Assembly (NCBI RefSeq): GCF_003402535.2
Contig: NZ_AP025171.1
Location: forward strand, 1,364,001-1,428,000
Length of the DNA: 64,000 bases
Direction: 5' to 3'
Origin: Cupriavidus sp. P-10
GTDB taxonomy: Bacteria > Pseudomonadota > Gammaproteobacteria > Burkholderiales > Burkholderiaceae
Under the pieces are notes generated by a model, which did not search any database, was not told the DNA's origin, and saw only the letters and a program-made list of their open reading frames with translations. Position 1 is the stretch's first letter; each line of letters begins with the position of its first letter. Of this stretch, positions 56,107-64,000 are shown piece by piece. The position numbers were made by a program, and so were the translations under genes.

Positions 56107-57072
56107 CTACGGGATCAATTCCGCTTCGGTCGACGCGTAGATATCGAGCCTGAGCTTCCCCATGGGCACGTTCTTGTAACTGGCGTTTGTCACATCGAAG
56201 CCGACCGTATCAGATTTCTCCGTCTGCAGGTCGGGCAGGAGTGCCGCGAGCATTTGCTGCCGCGACGCCAATGTCATCAGTTGCCTGCGTAACCGGAACA
56301 TCTGGTCCACCGCCACCTCGTAACGCTCGGGTAACGCGAAGGTTTTGAGCGAGGCCTGCGCCTTGGCGATGTGAGCTCCAGCGAGAGGCTCCAGCCGAAT
56401 CTCGAACTGACTCGAGTCGGCGTTGCAGACCCTTGTGCCGAGCAGGGTTGCAGGGGGGGCCGTCCGCTGGGCCAGCGCAAATTGCACGGATTCGCGATCG
56501 CTCAACGGATGCAGATGGGGGACCGCCACAAAGTCAGTGGTGTGCTTGCACTGTGGGCCATTGCACTTTTCGCAACAGGGAATCAGGTTCGCCAGCGTCA
56601 GGGCGAGGTAGGGGTACTGTGCCTTCGCATAGTAGTGATCCAGATTGGGACGCAAGCCATCGTCGCGGTCATCTGCCGGGAGTTTGGTCTCGATGGGAAC
56701 GATGTGACAGTACGGGCAGATCGCATAGCGCGCCAGGCTGCACAATTTATATGCCGACCAGGAACGCTTGTGCCAGCCCCGTTTCCGAGAGAAAGCATCG
56801 TAGTCAAGATGTTGCTTGATGAGGTTCTTGGCAGCGGTACGATCATCGTCGCTGACAAACGTGGCCTCGAAATCCTGTACCACCGGCGGCAAAGCTACAC
56901 TGCGGGCCGAACACAGTGCCTTCACATTGCGATCGAGAAAGTCTGCCACGCGCAGCTTAATCGCCTCGGGCCCATTACGCAAAGTCAAAACCGTCGTCTG
57001 CAACAGCGGCCGCAGAAACAGCCGGTGGGCATGGGCGGCGTCCCGCCATACGTCCGGGATATGGATGATCAT
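56107..57072 (-). CDS. HNH endonuclease, PtuB-like (Septu system 1)
   Basis: 321 residues. The HNH core is CPYC at 119-122, LDHYYAKAQYPYLALTLANLIPCCEKCN at 144-171 with catalytic D-H at 145-146 and the second Cys pair, and PQCKHTTDF after it. In Septu systems PtuB is the nuclease effector activated with the ATPase PtuA. The start overlaps the ATPase gene by four bases (57069-57072), so the two are translationally coupled. The protein is larger than many PtuB proteins because of about 115 residues before the HNH core and 145 after it. Confidence 0.85.
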   Translation of the reverse strand: MIIHIPDVWRDAAHAHRLFLRPLLQTTVLTLRNGPEAIKLRVADFLDRNVKALCSARSVALPPVVQDFEATFVSDDDRTAAKNLIKQHLDYDAFSRKRGWHKRSWSAYKLCSLARYAICPYCHIVPIETKLPADDRDDGLRPNLDHYYAKAQYPYLALTLANLIPCCEKCNGPQCKHTTDFVAVPHLHPLSDRESVQFALAQRTAPPATLLGTRVCNADSSQFEIRLEPLAGAHIAKAQASLKTFALPERYEVAVDQMFRLRRQLMTLASRQQMLAALLPDLQTEKSDTVGFDVTNASYKNVPMGKLRLDIYASTEAELIP

Positions 57073-58538
57073 GACTGGCTTCCCTTGGCGACACGGCGCA
57101 AGGCATTCTGGATTGTGAGGTCGCCAATCTCCTCGAGGAGCGCCGCATCGGCCTCGGTTGCGTTGCCGTCGCGCAGGTTGGCGTGCAACGCGTCGATCTT
57201 CTGTGCCGCAAACGAACCGAGCGTCTGAGTGCCAAAGGAGGTGAGGGCAATATCGTCCAGCGGGGCGGCAAAGGTCCGGCGCGGGGTCACGTCGTCATCC
57301 AGGTTCGTAACCATCGCACTCGGGAAATCGGTCGCGATCACGGGAGAGTGGGTCGTCAGAATAACCTGGAGCGTCGCAAGATCGAAATCGCGCTTCATGC
57401 CAGTGAGGAAGCGGTCGAGCAGCTCGACATAGCGCCGCTGCCAGTCCAGGTGCAGGTAGGCATCGCCCTCATCGATCAACAGCAGGATGTTTCGGATGCC
57501 GCGCTGGTGCAACTGTTCAATACCGCCGCGAATGCGCGAGAACTGGTCGATCAGGGCCTGCATGCCGGAACTGAGCTGATCCCACGCGACTTGAATGGCC
57601 GTCGTCGACCGCTCCAACACGCTCGCCTCTTCGTTCGAAGGGATGACGAAATAGATGCCGTCTCGGTCGTCTTCGATCTCAGCCAGGCTATCAACGTGCC
57701 GGTAGGTCTCATCGATCATGTCTCGGAAGGTGGCCAGATACCTTTCATGCCTGCGATCGGTAGCCGGGCCATCCAGCGTGTTGGTCCAGATCAGGAAATT
57801 GAGACCGAGTTCGACCTTGTCGCGCGTGCGGGCGGCCAGTTTCTGGAGTACCGCCAACTCAATGGTTCGGCCGCGCGAGATATATTCCGCCGCGGATAAC
57901 TGTGACTTCAGAATGTGGATGAGCTCTTGCTTCGCTTTCCGGCGGCCTTTGTCGCTTTCGGCACTATCCTCGACGGTGAACGCTTGAGGCGCGTCAGACA
58001 ACGCGACGAGCAGCTTCTCCGCTATATCGTCCAAGTGTGGATCCTTGAATCGATAGCCGCGTTGGCGCCCTTGCACGACTGCCGGCAGCAACACTTCCGA
58101 AAAAAGCGTTTGGCTAAAGCTGATGGACGCGCGTAGCGACGTGTGGACATCCAGTTCCCGACAGACATGTCGGAAGATGTCGATGTCGCCAATCGTGCCC
58201 CGGTCGCGCTCGCGCAGCGAAGCATCCACAACACGTGTTTTCGGTAGCGCACGGCGGTACGGTAAGGCCGTAAAAAAAACGGCGCCGTGTCGACGACGTT
58301 CGTCGGCCGTCATCCAGCGCGCCTCGTGGCCGTCCTCGCGCGCCAGCAGTATCTCGCTATCCCCGCGCGGCTGGGCCACCATCTCCGCGATCCGGGTCAG
58401 CAGGGTCGTTTTGCCAGCGCCATTGCGCCCCAACAAGATATGGCAGGAATCTATGCCGAAAAAATTTGCAAAAACCTTGCGTCTCGGCGCAATCAACAGC
58501 GCGCGGTCATCGACGACGATCTTATGAATGAGGGCCAT
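57069..58538 (-). CDS. AAA/ABC-type ATPase, PtuA-like (Septu system 1)
   Basis: 489 residues. An SMC/ABC-like ATPase with Walker A LLGRNGAGKTT at 36-45, signature-like LSSGMQALI at 321-329, Walker B NILLLIDEGDAYLHLDWQ at 349-366, and the switch region ILTTHSPVIATDFPS at 392-406. The IDEGDxYLHxxWQ form is typical of ATPases paired with HNH proteins in Septu and in retron systems. No reverse transcriptase gene is near, which favours Septu. First gene of the pair. The N-terminal ATPase halves are separated by about 275 residues of helical insertion. Confidence 0.85.
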   Translation of the reverse strand: MALIHKIVVDDRALLIAPRRKVFANFFGIDSCHILLGRNGAGKTTLLTRIAEMVAQPRGDSEILLAREDGHEARWMTADERRRHGAVFFTALPYRRALPKTRVVDASLRERDRGTIGDIDIFRHVCRELDVHTSLRASISFSQTLFSEVLLPAVVQGRQRGYRFKDPHLDDIAEKLLVALSDAPQAFTVEDSAESDKGRRKAKQELIHILKSQLSAAEYISRGRTIELAVLQKLAARTRDKVELGLNFLIWTNTLDGPATDRRHERYLATFRDMIDETYRHVDSLAEIEDDRDGIYFVIPSNEEASVLERSTTAIQVAWDQLSSGMQALIDQFSRIRGGIEQLHQRGIRNILLLIDEGDAYLHLDWQRRYVELLDRFLTGMKRDFDLATLQVILTTHSPVIATDFPSAMVTNLDDDVTPRRTFAAPLDDIALTSFGTQTLGSFAAQKIDALHANLRDGNATEADAALLEEIGDLTIQNALRRVAKGSQS

Positions 58539-59050
58539 GCGGAGCAGTCAAGAAAGGGCGCGTCAGCCAAACGGGACGCGTGCGTCAGCAGGATAGCGCA
58601 AACGCCTTTCCCGGCGCATCAGTACGGAGAGGGGCTTGACGCAGTGCTCCGACGGTCCGGCGCTCACAGCCAATCGGTGAGTGTTCTGCCCTAAACGCGA
58701 AAGGCCTTAAAAGGCACTTTATGCTGTACTGCAGAAATCTCTATATCTTGATAACCGCGATTATCACGGGACGGTAGGCCGGCCGAACGCCGTTTCGAAG
58801 GTTGAGACTGGTTGCACGAGGAAGCGGTTGTAGCCGACTTTGGACTCGACCGGTCAACGCAACAGCTTGATGAGTCCGGCCCGGTTATCGAAGTTTTGCG
58901 TGGACGTTCGTTGAAGCTATGGCGTTGAGCTTGGCTTGCGTGTAGACCGACAGATCGGTGACTTTTGTGAGATACCGTGCGACAGATCCTCTGTCAGCGA
59001 CTTGTACAACTCCTGTGGCAGCGCCGGCGCTAAGCGTCAGTCTTGGGGCG
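58539..59050. other. Intergenic region between the two defence clusters
   Basis: 512 bases. It should contain the promoter of Septu system 1 near 58540-58750. A short GCCTT/AAGGC hairpin lies near 58705. No gene or non-coding RNA that I can support. Confidence 0.4.
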
Positions 59051-59800
59051 TCACGGCTTTTGCATGGCTCTCAAGAACCACTGAGGTGGCACTGTTTCGT
59101 CCGTTTTGAATATCCGCTCCGGAATACGCGTCCAGAATTCCACGACGGCGTCAGAAAATTCCTGGAATTGCTCGTCGCTGACAGTGAGATAGGTATGATC
59201 TCTAATGGCTGGCTCCCAATCGAGTTTCAGGCCGCTGAAGGGGCCAGTCAGATACTCCGGATGATCCCGTCTTAATTCCTGCAAAGCCTTGCCGGTGCCA
59301 TGCTTGTAGACATTCACCACCAACCGGCATGCGTCGAGCTTTCGGTAAAAATCAGCGGTGCGAAGCTGCCAACCGAATCCCTCCAGCAGGTCGATGATTT
59401 GGCTGAAATCAGCAGACCAAACTTTGGAGGCCACCAGTTCACCGGAATGCCAATGTTTAATCTCCTTCACCAGCCAGTCGCGCAGTTGCTTCTCCCACTC
59501 GTGAAACATCCCAGCCACAACACTCAAGCGGGTGCGTTCTTTCATATCGCTCAGAAGCTGGTAGAAGGCAATTCCTGCGTCGTGGGCGGCTTCGAGGAAG
59601 TCAGCAGGGTCATGACGATCGGGATCAAAATGCCGGTCATGCTTATCTAGCCAGGCTTGTTCAGCAGCCTTTGCTTCCCCTTCCAGGTCGCCAAACTGGG
59701 ACAGTAGCCGGGTGCGGGCCTGCTCGACATAGAACTTATGGCCCTCGATGAGCACTTGGCGAGAAGGGTCCCACATATGAAACAAGGTGAAGTTGGCCAT
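59051..59800 (-). CDS. HEPN-like protein of unknown function
   Basis: 249 residues, almost all helical. I do not recognise a named family. The segment LDACRLVVNVYKHGTGKALQELRRDHPEYL resembles the R-x(n)-N-x-x-K-H-G-x-G motif of HEPN-like proteins, many of which are RNases in toxin and defence systems; the spacing between Arg and His here is longer than the canonical R-x(4-6)-H. Another helix has RLSVVAGMFHEWEKQLRDWLVKE. Last gene of the run from 64000 to 59051, 48 bases after the PD-(D/E)XK gene. A defence role is inferred from position. Confidence 0.55.
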   Translation of the reverse strand: MANFTLFHMWDPSRQVLIEGHKFYVEQARTRLLSQFGDLEGEAKAAEQAWLDKHDRHFDPDRHDPADFLEAAHDAGIAFYQLLSDMKERTRLSVVAGMFHEWEKQLRDWLVKEIKHWHSGELVASKVWSADFSQIIDLLEGFGWQLRTADFYRKLDACRLVVNVYKHGTGKALQELRRDHPEYLTGPFSGLKLDWEPAIRDHTYLTVSDEQFQEFSDAVVEFWTRIPERIFKTDETVPPQWFLRAMQKP

Positions 59801-59848
59801 CGGTGCTTTCCAGAGAGAGGAGACCCCATGATCGCATGCGCGAGCGCT

Positions 59849-60334
59849 TCAGTGTTTCCTGTCGCGAAGCTTCCAAGCCGCGAACGATTCGTAATCGTCC
59901 GGAAAGTCTGGCACCACATAGTTGCGGCCGGTTTCGATGTGTTCATCCAGAGCACGCCACTTCAGAAGTTGGTCGCGAAGCTCGAAAGCGCCCTCCATGC
60001 CGTAGACAAAAAGCACCGGTACGCCAAAGCGCAGATAAGTCTTCCACTGGGTCATGCCGTGCTGGCCAAGCTTGCCCTTCGCGCGGAATGTCTTGATCTC
60101 GATGATGTACTGGAGATGTTTTTCGCGGTCGAAGACTAATAGGTCAAAATAGCACTGTCTGCCGGACGGGAGCCGGATCGGCGTCTCACCACGGACGTCG
60201 AAGCCTACGTCGAGCAGCTTCATGACCAGCCACGCCTGGATCTCGAACTCGGTGGTTTGTCGCGGGTACGGTGCGAGAGCGTTGTACTCGGCGCTCGTTG
60301 GTCCGAATCGCCGAACGAAGTCTGACTCGTTCAT
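59849..60334 (-). CDS. Small PD-(D/E)XK nuclease-like protein
   Basis: 161 residues. The pattern E-(x)n-D-(x)n-E-x-K of restriction-like nucleases is visible: E28-x-Q at the first helix (TTEFEIQAWLVMKLLD), YFDLLVFDREKH with the Asp, then YIIEIKTFRAKGKLGQHGMTQWKTYL with E-I-K and a Gln-containing helix. It could be a nuclease or an inactive relative used as a sensor. It is encoded between two HEPN-like genes in the same direction, with gaps of 87 and 48 bases, so it probably works with one of them. Confidence 0.65.
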   Translation of the reverse strand: MNESDFVRRFGPTSAEYNALAPYPRQTTEFEIQAWLVMKLLDVGFDVRGETPIRLPSGRQCYFDLLVFDREKHLQYIIEIKTFRAKGKLGQHGMTQWKTYLRFGVPVLFVYGMEGAFELRDQLLKWRALDEHIETGRNYVVPDFPDDYESFAAWKLRDRKH

Positions 60335-60421
60335 GGTGTCAATGTCCCATTGAGTTCGTGCGGGCGTTTTTCCCGTGTTGCGACGACAGGCTCGGGCTTT
60401 GGCGCTACGCCAAGGCCGTGG

Positions 60422-61651
60422 CTAGTTCTTGGAATCCCCGCCAAGGATTCGATCCAATTCCTTCCCGAGCGCGTCCAGCAGCAATTGTTGAGCCCGCGCC
60501 AGATACGGCTTGTCCTCGCTGGACAGGCGGGCCACCTTGGCGTGGACGAGCTTGCCGCGGACTTTCAGTACCTTCCTGTACTGCCCAGCTAACTCCTCTC
60601 GCTCCTGGCGTGACCGTCCCAAGAGGAAGCCATAGCGATCGGCAAGCCGGTTCGACATGTCGTCCATGAAGTCGTCGCTGCCGAGCAAGGCCTCTAATCC
60701 TATGCATGCGGCGAGGTACGAGAAGGTTTGATTGTCGGCGTAGACGGAATCGTGATACCACTCCATGGCGGCGGAAATGCTTGCAAAGTCCGGATGACCG
60801 TCCTTGGCAAAGAAGCGAAGAAGAACTTTGAACTGGTGTTGAACCGCCGATCGTTTCTGATCATCGGTTTGTGCGGCAAGTTCAAGGACTGAGCCCAGCA
60901 TGGCCGCCGGGCTGTCGTTGTCCACGACTGTTCTCACCAGCTTGAGCGGATCGGGAGTGAGGCGGCCAAAGCAGTGGCCGAGAGACCGGGGGGCTTCCAC
61001 GCGGTAAACCTGCCCTTGACTGGAGAGCAGGGTGCAGCGCGCCTTCCTAAGCGTGAGCTTTTCGATGAACGTCCCAGAAGCACTCAGCAGGAACGCGCAG
61101 CGCTTGGCGACGGACAGAGCCTCGGCAAGGGCGGGGGAGTCCAGAAATTGGGTCGCGTACCCCATAGTCTGGATCTCTAAGTAGCTTGCCTGAGGCGCTT
61201 CAAACGGGGGCAGCCCATCAGCAGGCCCACTGCGGGGCCCGTCAAAATCGTGGCTTCCTTGAACCAACGTGATGTTGTCCGTAATGGAAAAAGCAGACTG
61301 CCCAAGCCACGGGAACGACGGGAGCTCGATCCGGAGTCGATACGTGAAGGGCAGGTTTTCCACCATCGACTTCATTCGATGGAAGTAGGCGTGGCGCAGT
61401 ACGGGTAGCGTTTGATCGTCATACGGTACGGTCTTCTCGCCGCGCAGCGCTCGTTCCGCGATGATTTCATTCAGTTCGCGCTCCACAATGTCTTCGGCCG
61501 TCCCCTTGTCGATATACCGGTGATGGATCCCCGCGATGCTGCGGGCGACGGCGTCAATATGCGCGCGCTGGGCGGTCGGATAGTCGCCGTCAATGCCCTC
61601 GCAGAGCGTCTGCAGGGCTGCGAGATGTTTCCCGTTGAGGTCGATTGCCAT
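60422..61651 (-). CDS. ApeA-like HEPN protein
   Basis: 409 residues from ATG 61651; the open frame to 61717 seems too long at its start. The C-terminal 110 residues read FSYLAACIGLEALLGSDDFMDDMSNRLADRYGFLLGRSRQEREELAGQYRKVLKVRGKLVHAKVARL, the layout of ApeA-type HEPN domains, with the catalytic R-x4-H (RGKLVH). ApeA is an abortive-infection protein thought to cleave RNA. The N-terminal 290 residues (LPVLRHAYFHRMKSMVENLPFTYRLRIELPSFPWLGQSAFSITDNI) are not recognised and may sense infection. It lies directly downstream of Septu system 2. Confidence 0.75.
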   Translation of the reverse strand: MAIDLNGKHLAALQTLCEGIDGDYPTAQRAHIDAVARSIAGIHHRYIDKGTAEDIVERELNEIIAERALRGEKTVPYDDQTLPVLRHAYFHRMKSMVENLPFTYRLRIELPSFPWLGQSAFSITDNITLVQGSHDFDGPRSGPADGLPPFEAPQASYLEIQTMGYATQFLDSPALAEALSVAKRCAFLLSASGTFIEKLTLRKARCTLLSSQGQVYRVEAPRSLGHCFGRLTPDPLKLVRTVVDNDSPAAMLGSVLELAAQTDDQKRSAVQHQFKVLLRFFAKDGHPDFASISAAMEWYHDSVYADNQTFSYLAACIGLEALLGSDDFMDDMSNRLADRYGFLLGRSRQEREELAGQYRKVLKVRGKLVHAKVARLSSEDKPYLARAQQLLLDALGKELDRILGGDSKN

Positions 61652-61801
61652 GGTGGTGATTCCAAGCCAGCCGTTGGTTGAGCCTGCCGCGTCGCTGCAC
61701 ATTCCGAAGCCACCCACTGTGGGGCATCGAGGCTCTGCGCGGGGGTCGGTTATTCCTCTGCGAGATGCGCAGCGAAGCGATTGTGGGAGGCCGTTGGGCG
61801 A

Positions 61802-62656
61802 TTAGACCATTGGCCGGAACCCGAGCGCGGCGACAAACCCCCCGTTGCAGAATGCGTCCGTGGCGGACAGCCCGCGTAGCAGCGCCGTCCGCCAGTCGTT
61901 GCGCCCGAACCGTTGCGCGTTCTTTTCCGCCGAGCGGTCGAGGAACGCGCGGAGTTCGTCGGCGCCGCCGGATTCGAAGGCGTACTCGAACGCAGCCTCC
62001 AGGCTGCCCAGATAGATGTTGACTTGCGCCGGGTAGCGCTCATGCAGGTCGTAGTCGTCCAGATGATTCACCAGTCGCGCATACAGTTCGTCCCCCATGC
62101 CGGCGGGCTGATCGATGGTGAAATGGACCTGCAGCGCCCCGTGTGCGGGGTCGATCTGTACGTCGGCCACCAGAAAGTCGTAGTCCGAAACGTCCTCCAG
62201 AAAGGCATGCAACATGTGCCGACGCGGATCCTGCCGGGGCCGTCTCGGCCTGCCGCGGTTGCAGGTCGCGCAACACGGGACGAGATTGAGCGGGAAGATG
62301 CTGAACGGCTTGTAGATGGCTTTCGGCAGGTGATGATCCAGATCCTGGATCTGGCCAAATCCGCAATAGGGGCATTCCGTCGCAAGCAACTTCAGCGCGC
62401 TCCGGAGCGCTGCCAGCTTGCCATGGTCCTGGACCGCGCTGTACGCATCGTGCACTGCCTGCCTCAACTCGGCCGACAAGGCGTGGCCGAGGAGTGCCTG
62501 ACCGGGACGACCCAGGGCCACCCGATACGCCTCATACAGGTCCTCGATGGCATCCTTCTCTGCCGCCGTGGCGATGGCTGGCGGCGGGGCTGCGGGAAAA
62601 ACGCGGTCCAAGTCATCCCTCACCCCGGAAATGTCCGGCCTTGGCAAATTCCACAT
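61802..62656 (-). CDS. HNH endonuclease, PtuB-like (Septu system 2)
   Basis: 284 residues. HNH core: CPYC at 95-98, DLDHHLPKAIYKPFSIFPLNLVPCCATCNRGR at 105-136 with D-H-H-L-P-K and the second Cys pair. The rest is helical. Four bases after the ATPase stop at 62661, so the two form a pair. Only the HNH core resembles the PtuB at 56107; the flanks differ, so the two systems were probably acquired separately, not by local duplication. Confidence 0.87.
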   Translation of the reverse strand: MWNLPRPDISGVRDDLDRVFPAAPPPAIATAAEKDAIEDLYEAYRVALGRPGQALLGHALSAELRQAVHDAYSAVQDHGKLAALRSALKLLATECPYCGFGQIQDLDHHLPKAIYKPFSIFPLNLVPCCATCNRGRPRRPRQDPRRHMLHAFLEDVSDYDFLVADVQIDPAHGALQVHFTIDQPAGMGDELYARLVNHLDDYDLHERYPAQVNIYLGSLEAAFEYAFESGGADELRAFLDRSAEKNAQRFGRNDWRTALLRGLSATDAFCNGGFVAALGFRPMV

Positions 62657-62660
62657 GCGG

Positions 62661-64000
62661 CTAGCTCTTCTGACGGTTGCTCAGGCGACTCATGACGTAG
62701 GCGCGTGCCTGGTGACTCATGGCGCCATCGAGGAACAACTGTTCGAGCGCGTCGAGATCCGGCGTGCGCCTCACCAGGTGGTCCAGAATCTTGTGGAAAT
62801 CGGTCGCATCCGTCTGCAGGCCGAAGACTTCGGCGGAGATCAACCCGATACTCTCACCAAACGTTTCACCGGTCATAGGCACCACTCGGGTCAGGTCGCC
62901 CTCGCGACGCACCACGCGGACATGGCGCGCGAGGGATTCCTGAACCACTACCGGTGAATGCGTGGCCACCACCGCGAACGCCTTGAATTCGCGCAGGATG
63001 CCGCGCAGGGCGTGCATCAGCGCGGCCAGCAGCGGCGGATGGAGATGGGTTTCCGGCTCGTCGACCAGGACAAGAGAATAGGGTTCGATATGGGCGAGCA
63101 ACCCGGTGACAATCAGCAGGGCAATCTTGTGCCCCGTGCTGCAGGCCAGGAAGGCCGCCCTGGCATCGTCGACGGAACATTCTGCCAGCAGCAGGTGAGC
63201 GTCTTGCAGCGCCGACTCCCCGATCAGGTCAGTGGCGAACTTGTGAAGCCGATGCTGCCGGCCTTTCCCATGCACCTTCTCGAGCGAGAGGCGGAACTCA
63301 TCGGCAAGCTGCTCGATCGACTTCAAGCGCGTTCTTCCCAGACGATCGCCGCGCAACGGTTCGTCCTCGAGCGAGGCAGGGGCCGATGTGGTTCCCCTGG
63401 ACGTCGATTCTCCAATGACGTCCCGGATGCCGATGAAGCTGAACCGGCCTTCACCCCGCTCCAGATCCTTGAGGACTTGCTTGCGGTTGCGGCTGTCGGA
63501 ACCGGGCAACTTGAAACTGTCAAAGGGACTGAAGGCGACCGTGATGATGCGGGGGAAGCCGACGCCAGGCGGTTCCAGTCGACCCAGGTCAGCGAGGGGT
63601 CCCTTCGCGCGTTCCTCGAGCGTGCCAAATGCGACACGGGCCAGGCGCGCCAGCAACGTGCTTTTCCCCGACCCATTGCGTCCGACCAGTACTGCAATGC
63701 GCTCGGGCAGGAGCGGGGAGGACAAGAAATCATCCGCCGGGGCGTCGAACGCGAAGTCGACCGGCGCTTGCCAGGTGGGCATCGCAAACGAGAACGACAT
63801 GTCTTCGGCCGGCGTCCTGGCGTAGATCCCCGTAATCAAGCCTCGCGCCAGCGTCATGAAGCTGGTGCCGTCGTCGTTGTGGTCCCGGAACAGGGAGGTG
63901 GACCAGCCCGCCTCATGCTCGAACTGCGCCACCAGGGCCGGACTGTGCACGACATCCCGCAGCGCGCTCAGGACCTCGATTTTCCGCTTTTCGCCAAGTG
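62661..64000 (-). CDS. AAA15-type ATPase, PtuA-like (Septu system 2), 5' end missing
   Basis: The frame is open from the right edge to the stop at 62661, at least 446 residues; a GTG at 63950 is not a convincing start because the frame continues upstream (KRKIEVLSALRDVVHSPALV). Motifs: Walker A VLVGRNGSGKSTLLARLARV, Walker B YSLVLVDEPETHLHPPLLAALMHAL, and ATHSPVVVQESLARHVRVVRR. The D-E-P-E-T-H-L-H-P form is that of the AAA15/OLD-like group, different from IDEGDAYLH in system 1. It pairs with the HNH protein at 61802. The system is therefore a second, distinct Septu-like module. Confidence 0.85.
   Translation of the reverse strand, partial: LGEKRKIEVLSALRDVVHSPALVAQFEHEAGWSTSLFRDHNDDGTSFMTLARGLITGIYARTPAEDMSFSFAMPTWQAPVDFAFDAPADDFLSSPLLPERIAVLVGRNGSGKSTLLARLARVAFGTLEERAKGPLADLGRLEPPGVGFPRIITVAFSPFDSFKLPGSDSRNRKQVLKDLERGEGRFSFIGIRDVIGESTSRGTTSAPASLEDEPLRGDRLGRTRLKSIEQLADEFRLSLEKVHGKGRQHRLHKFATDLIGESALQDAHLLLAECSVDDARAAFLACSTGHKIALLIVTGLLAHIEPYSLVLVDEPETHLHPPLLAALMHALRGILREFKAFAVVATHSPVVVQESLARHVRVVRREGDLTRVVPMTGETFGESIGLISAEVFGLQTDATDFHKILDHLVRRTPDLDALEQLFLDGAMSHQARAYVMSRLSNRQKS

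Noticed and set aside
56107..58538. Retron with ATPase and HNH effectors
   Set aside because: The ATPase/HNH pair resembles retron effectors, but no reverse transcriptase gene is present within the window around it.

Overview
The window reads as accessory DNA of a GC-rich betaproteobacterium, most likely Burkholderiaceae of the Cupriavidus/Ralstonia type. This is inferred from gene content: several LysR regulators, a Bug/TctC receptor, two TRAP transporters, a Liv-type ABC system, class III CoA-transferases, a BKACE enzyme, and extra copies of central glycolytic genes, as is common on a secondary replicon. No rRNA, tRNA or CRISPR array was recognised.

Region 1 (1-18963) is an acid-sugar locus. 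It holds the end of a DUF1537 acid-sugar kinase, a fused TRAP permease and its receptor, a TsaC-like protein, a NanR-like FCD regulator, and an ApnO-like D-apionate oxidoisomerase. These are followed by pyruvate kinase, enolase, a LysR regulator, a MOFRL glycerate 2-kinase and a DMT exporter. The locus is split by a previously unlabelled element of about 6.2 kb (about 5016-11201). The element has 27-29 bp perfect terminal inverted repeats and lies inside the intrinsic terminator of the FCD regulator gene. It carries an unusual zinc-ribbon DDE transposase, a frameshifted remnant and a hipBA module. The hipA gene is itself broken by a recent IS903-type insertion with an 18 bp terminal repeat and a 9 bp target duplication.

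Region 2 (19295-31184) is one long minus-strand operon: binding protein, LivH, fused LivM-LivG, LivF, GMC oxidoreductase, aldehyde dehydrogenase, second GMC oxidoreductase and an Asp/Glu racemase-like protein, with a divergent LysR gene. It looks like an uptake-and-oxidation pathway for an alcohol or polyol.

Region 3 (31366-37593) is a TRAP-BKACE operon plus a gpmA-tpiA pair. A 27 bp operator in front of BKACE matches 26 of 27 bases of one in front of apnO, 24 kb away, so regions 1 and 3 probably form one regulon. Region 4 (37594-49171) has two related LysR/CoA-transferase modules, one with a CitE-like lyase and the other with an HMG-CoA-lyase-like enzyme. They flank a Bug receptor, hydroxypyruvate reductase, a second pyruvate kinase and a GarK-type glycerate kinase. 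Together these genes give dedicated copies of most steps from triose phosphate or glycerate to pyruvate.

Region 5 (49476-52521) is a tannase-family lipoprotein with an AraC regulator. Region 6 (52722-64000) is an anti-phage defence island behind a frameshifted H-NS-like gene. It contains a HelD-like helicase with a nuclease insertion, two separate Septu-like ATPase/HNH pairs, and between them two HEPN-like proteins and a PD-(D/E)XK protein. The island runs off the right edge.
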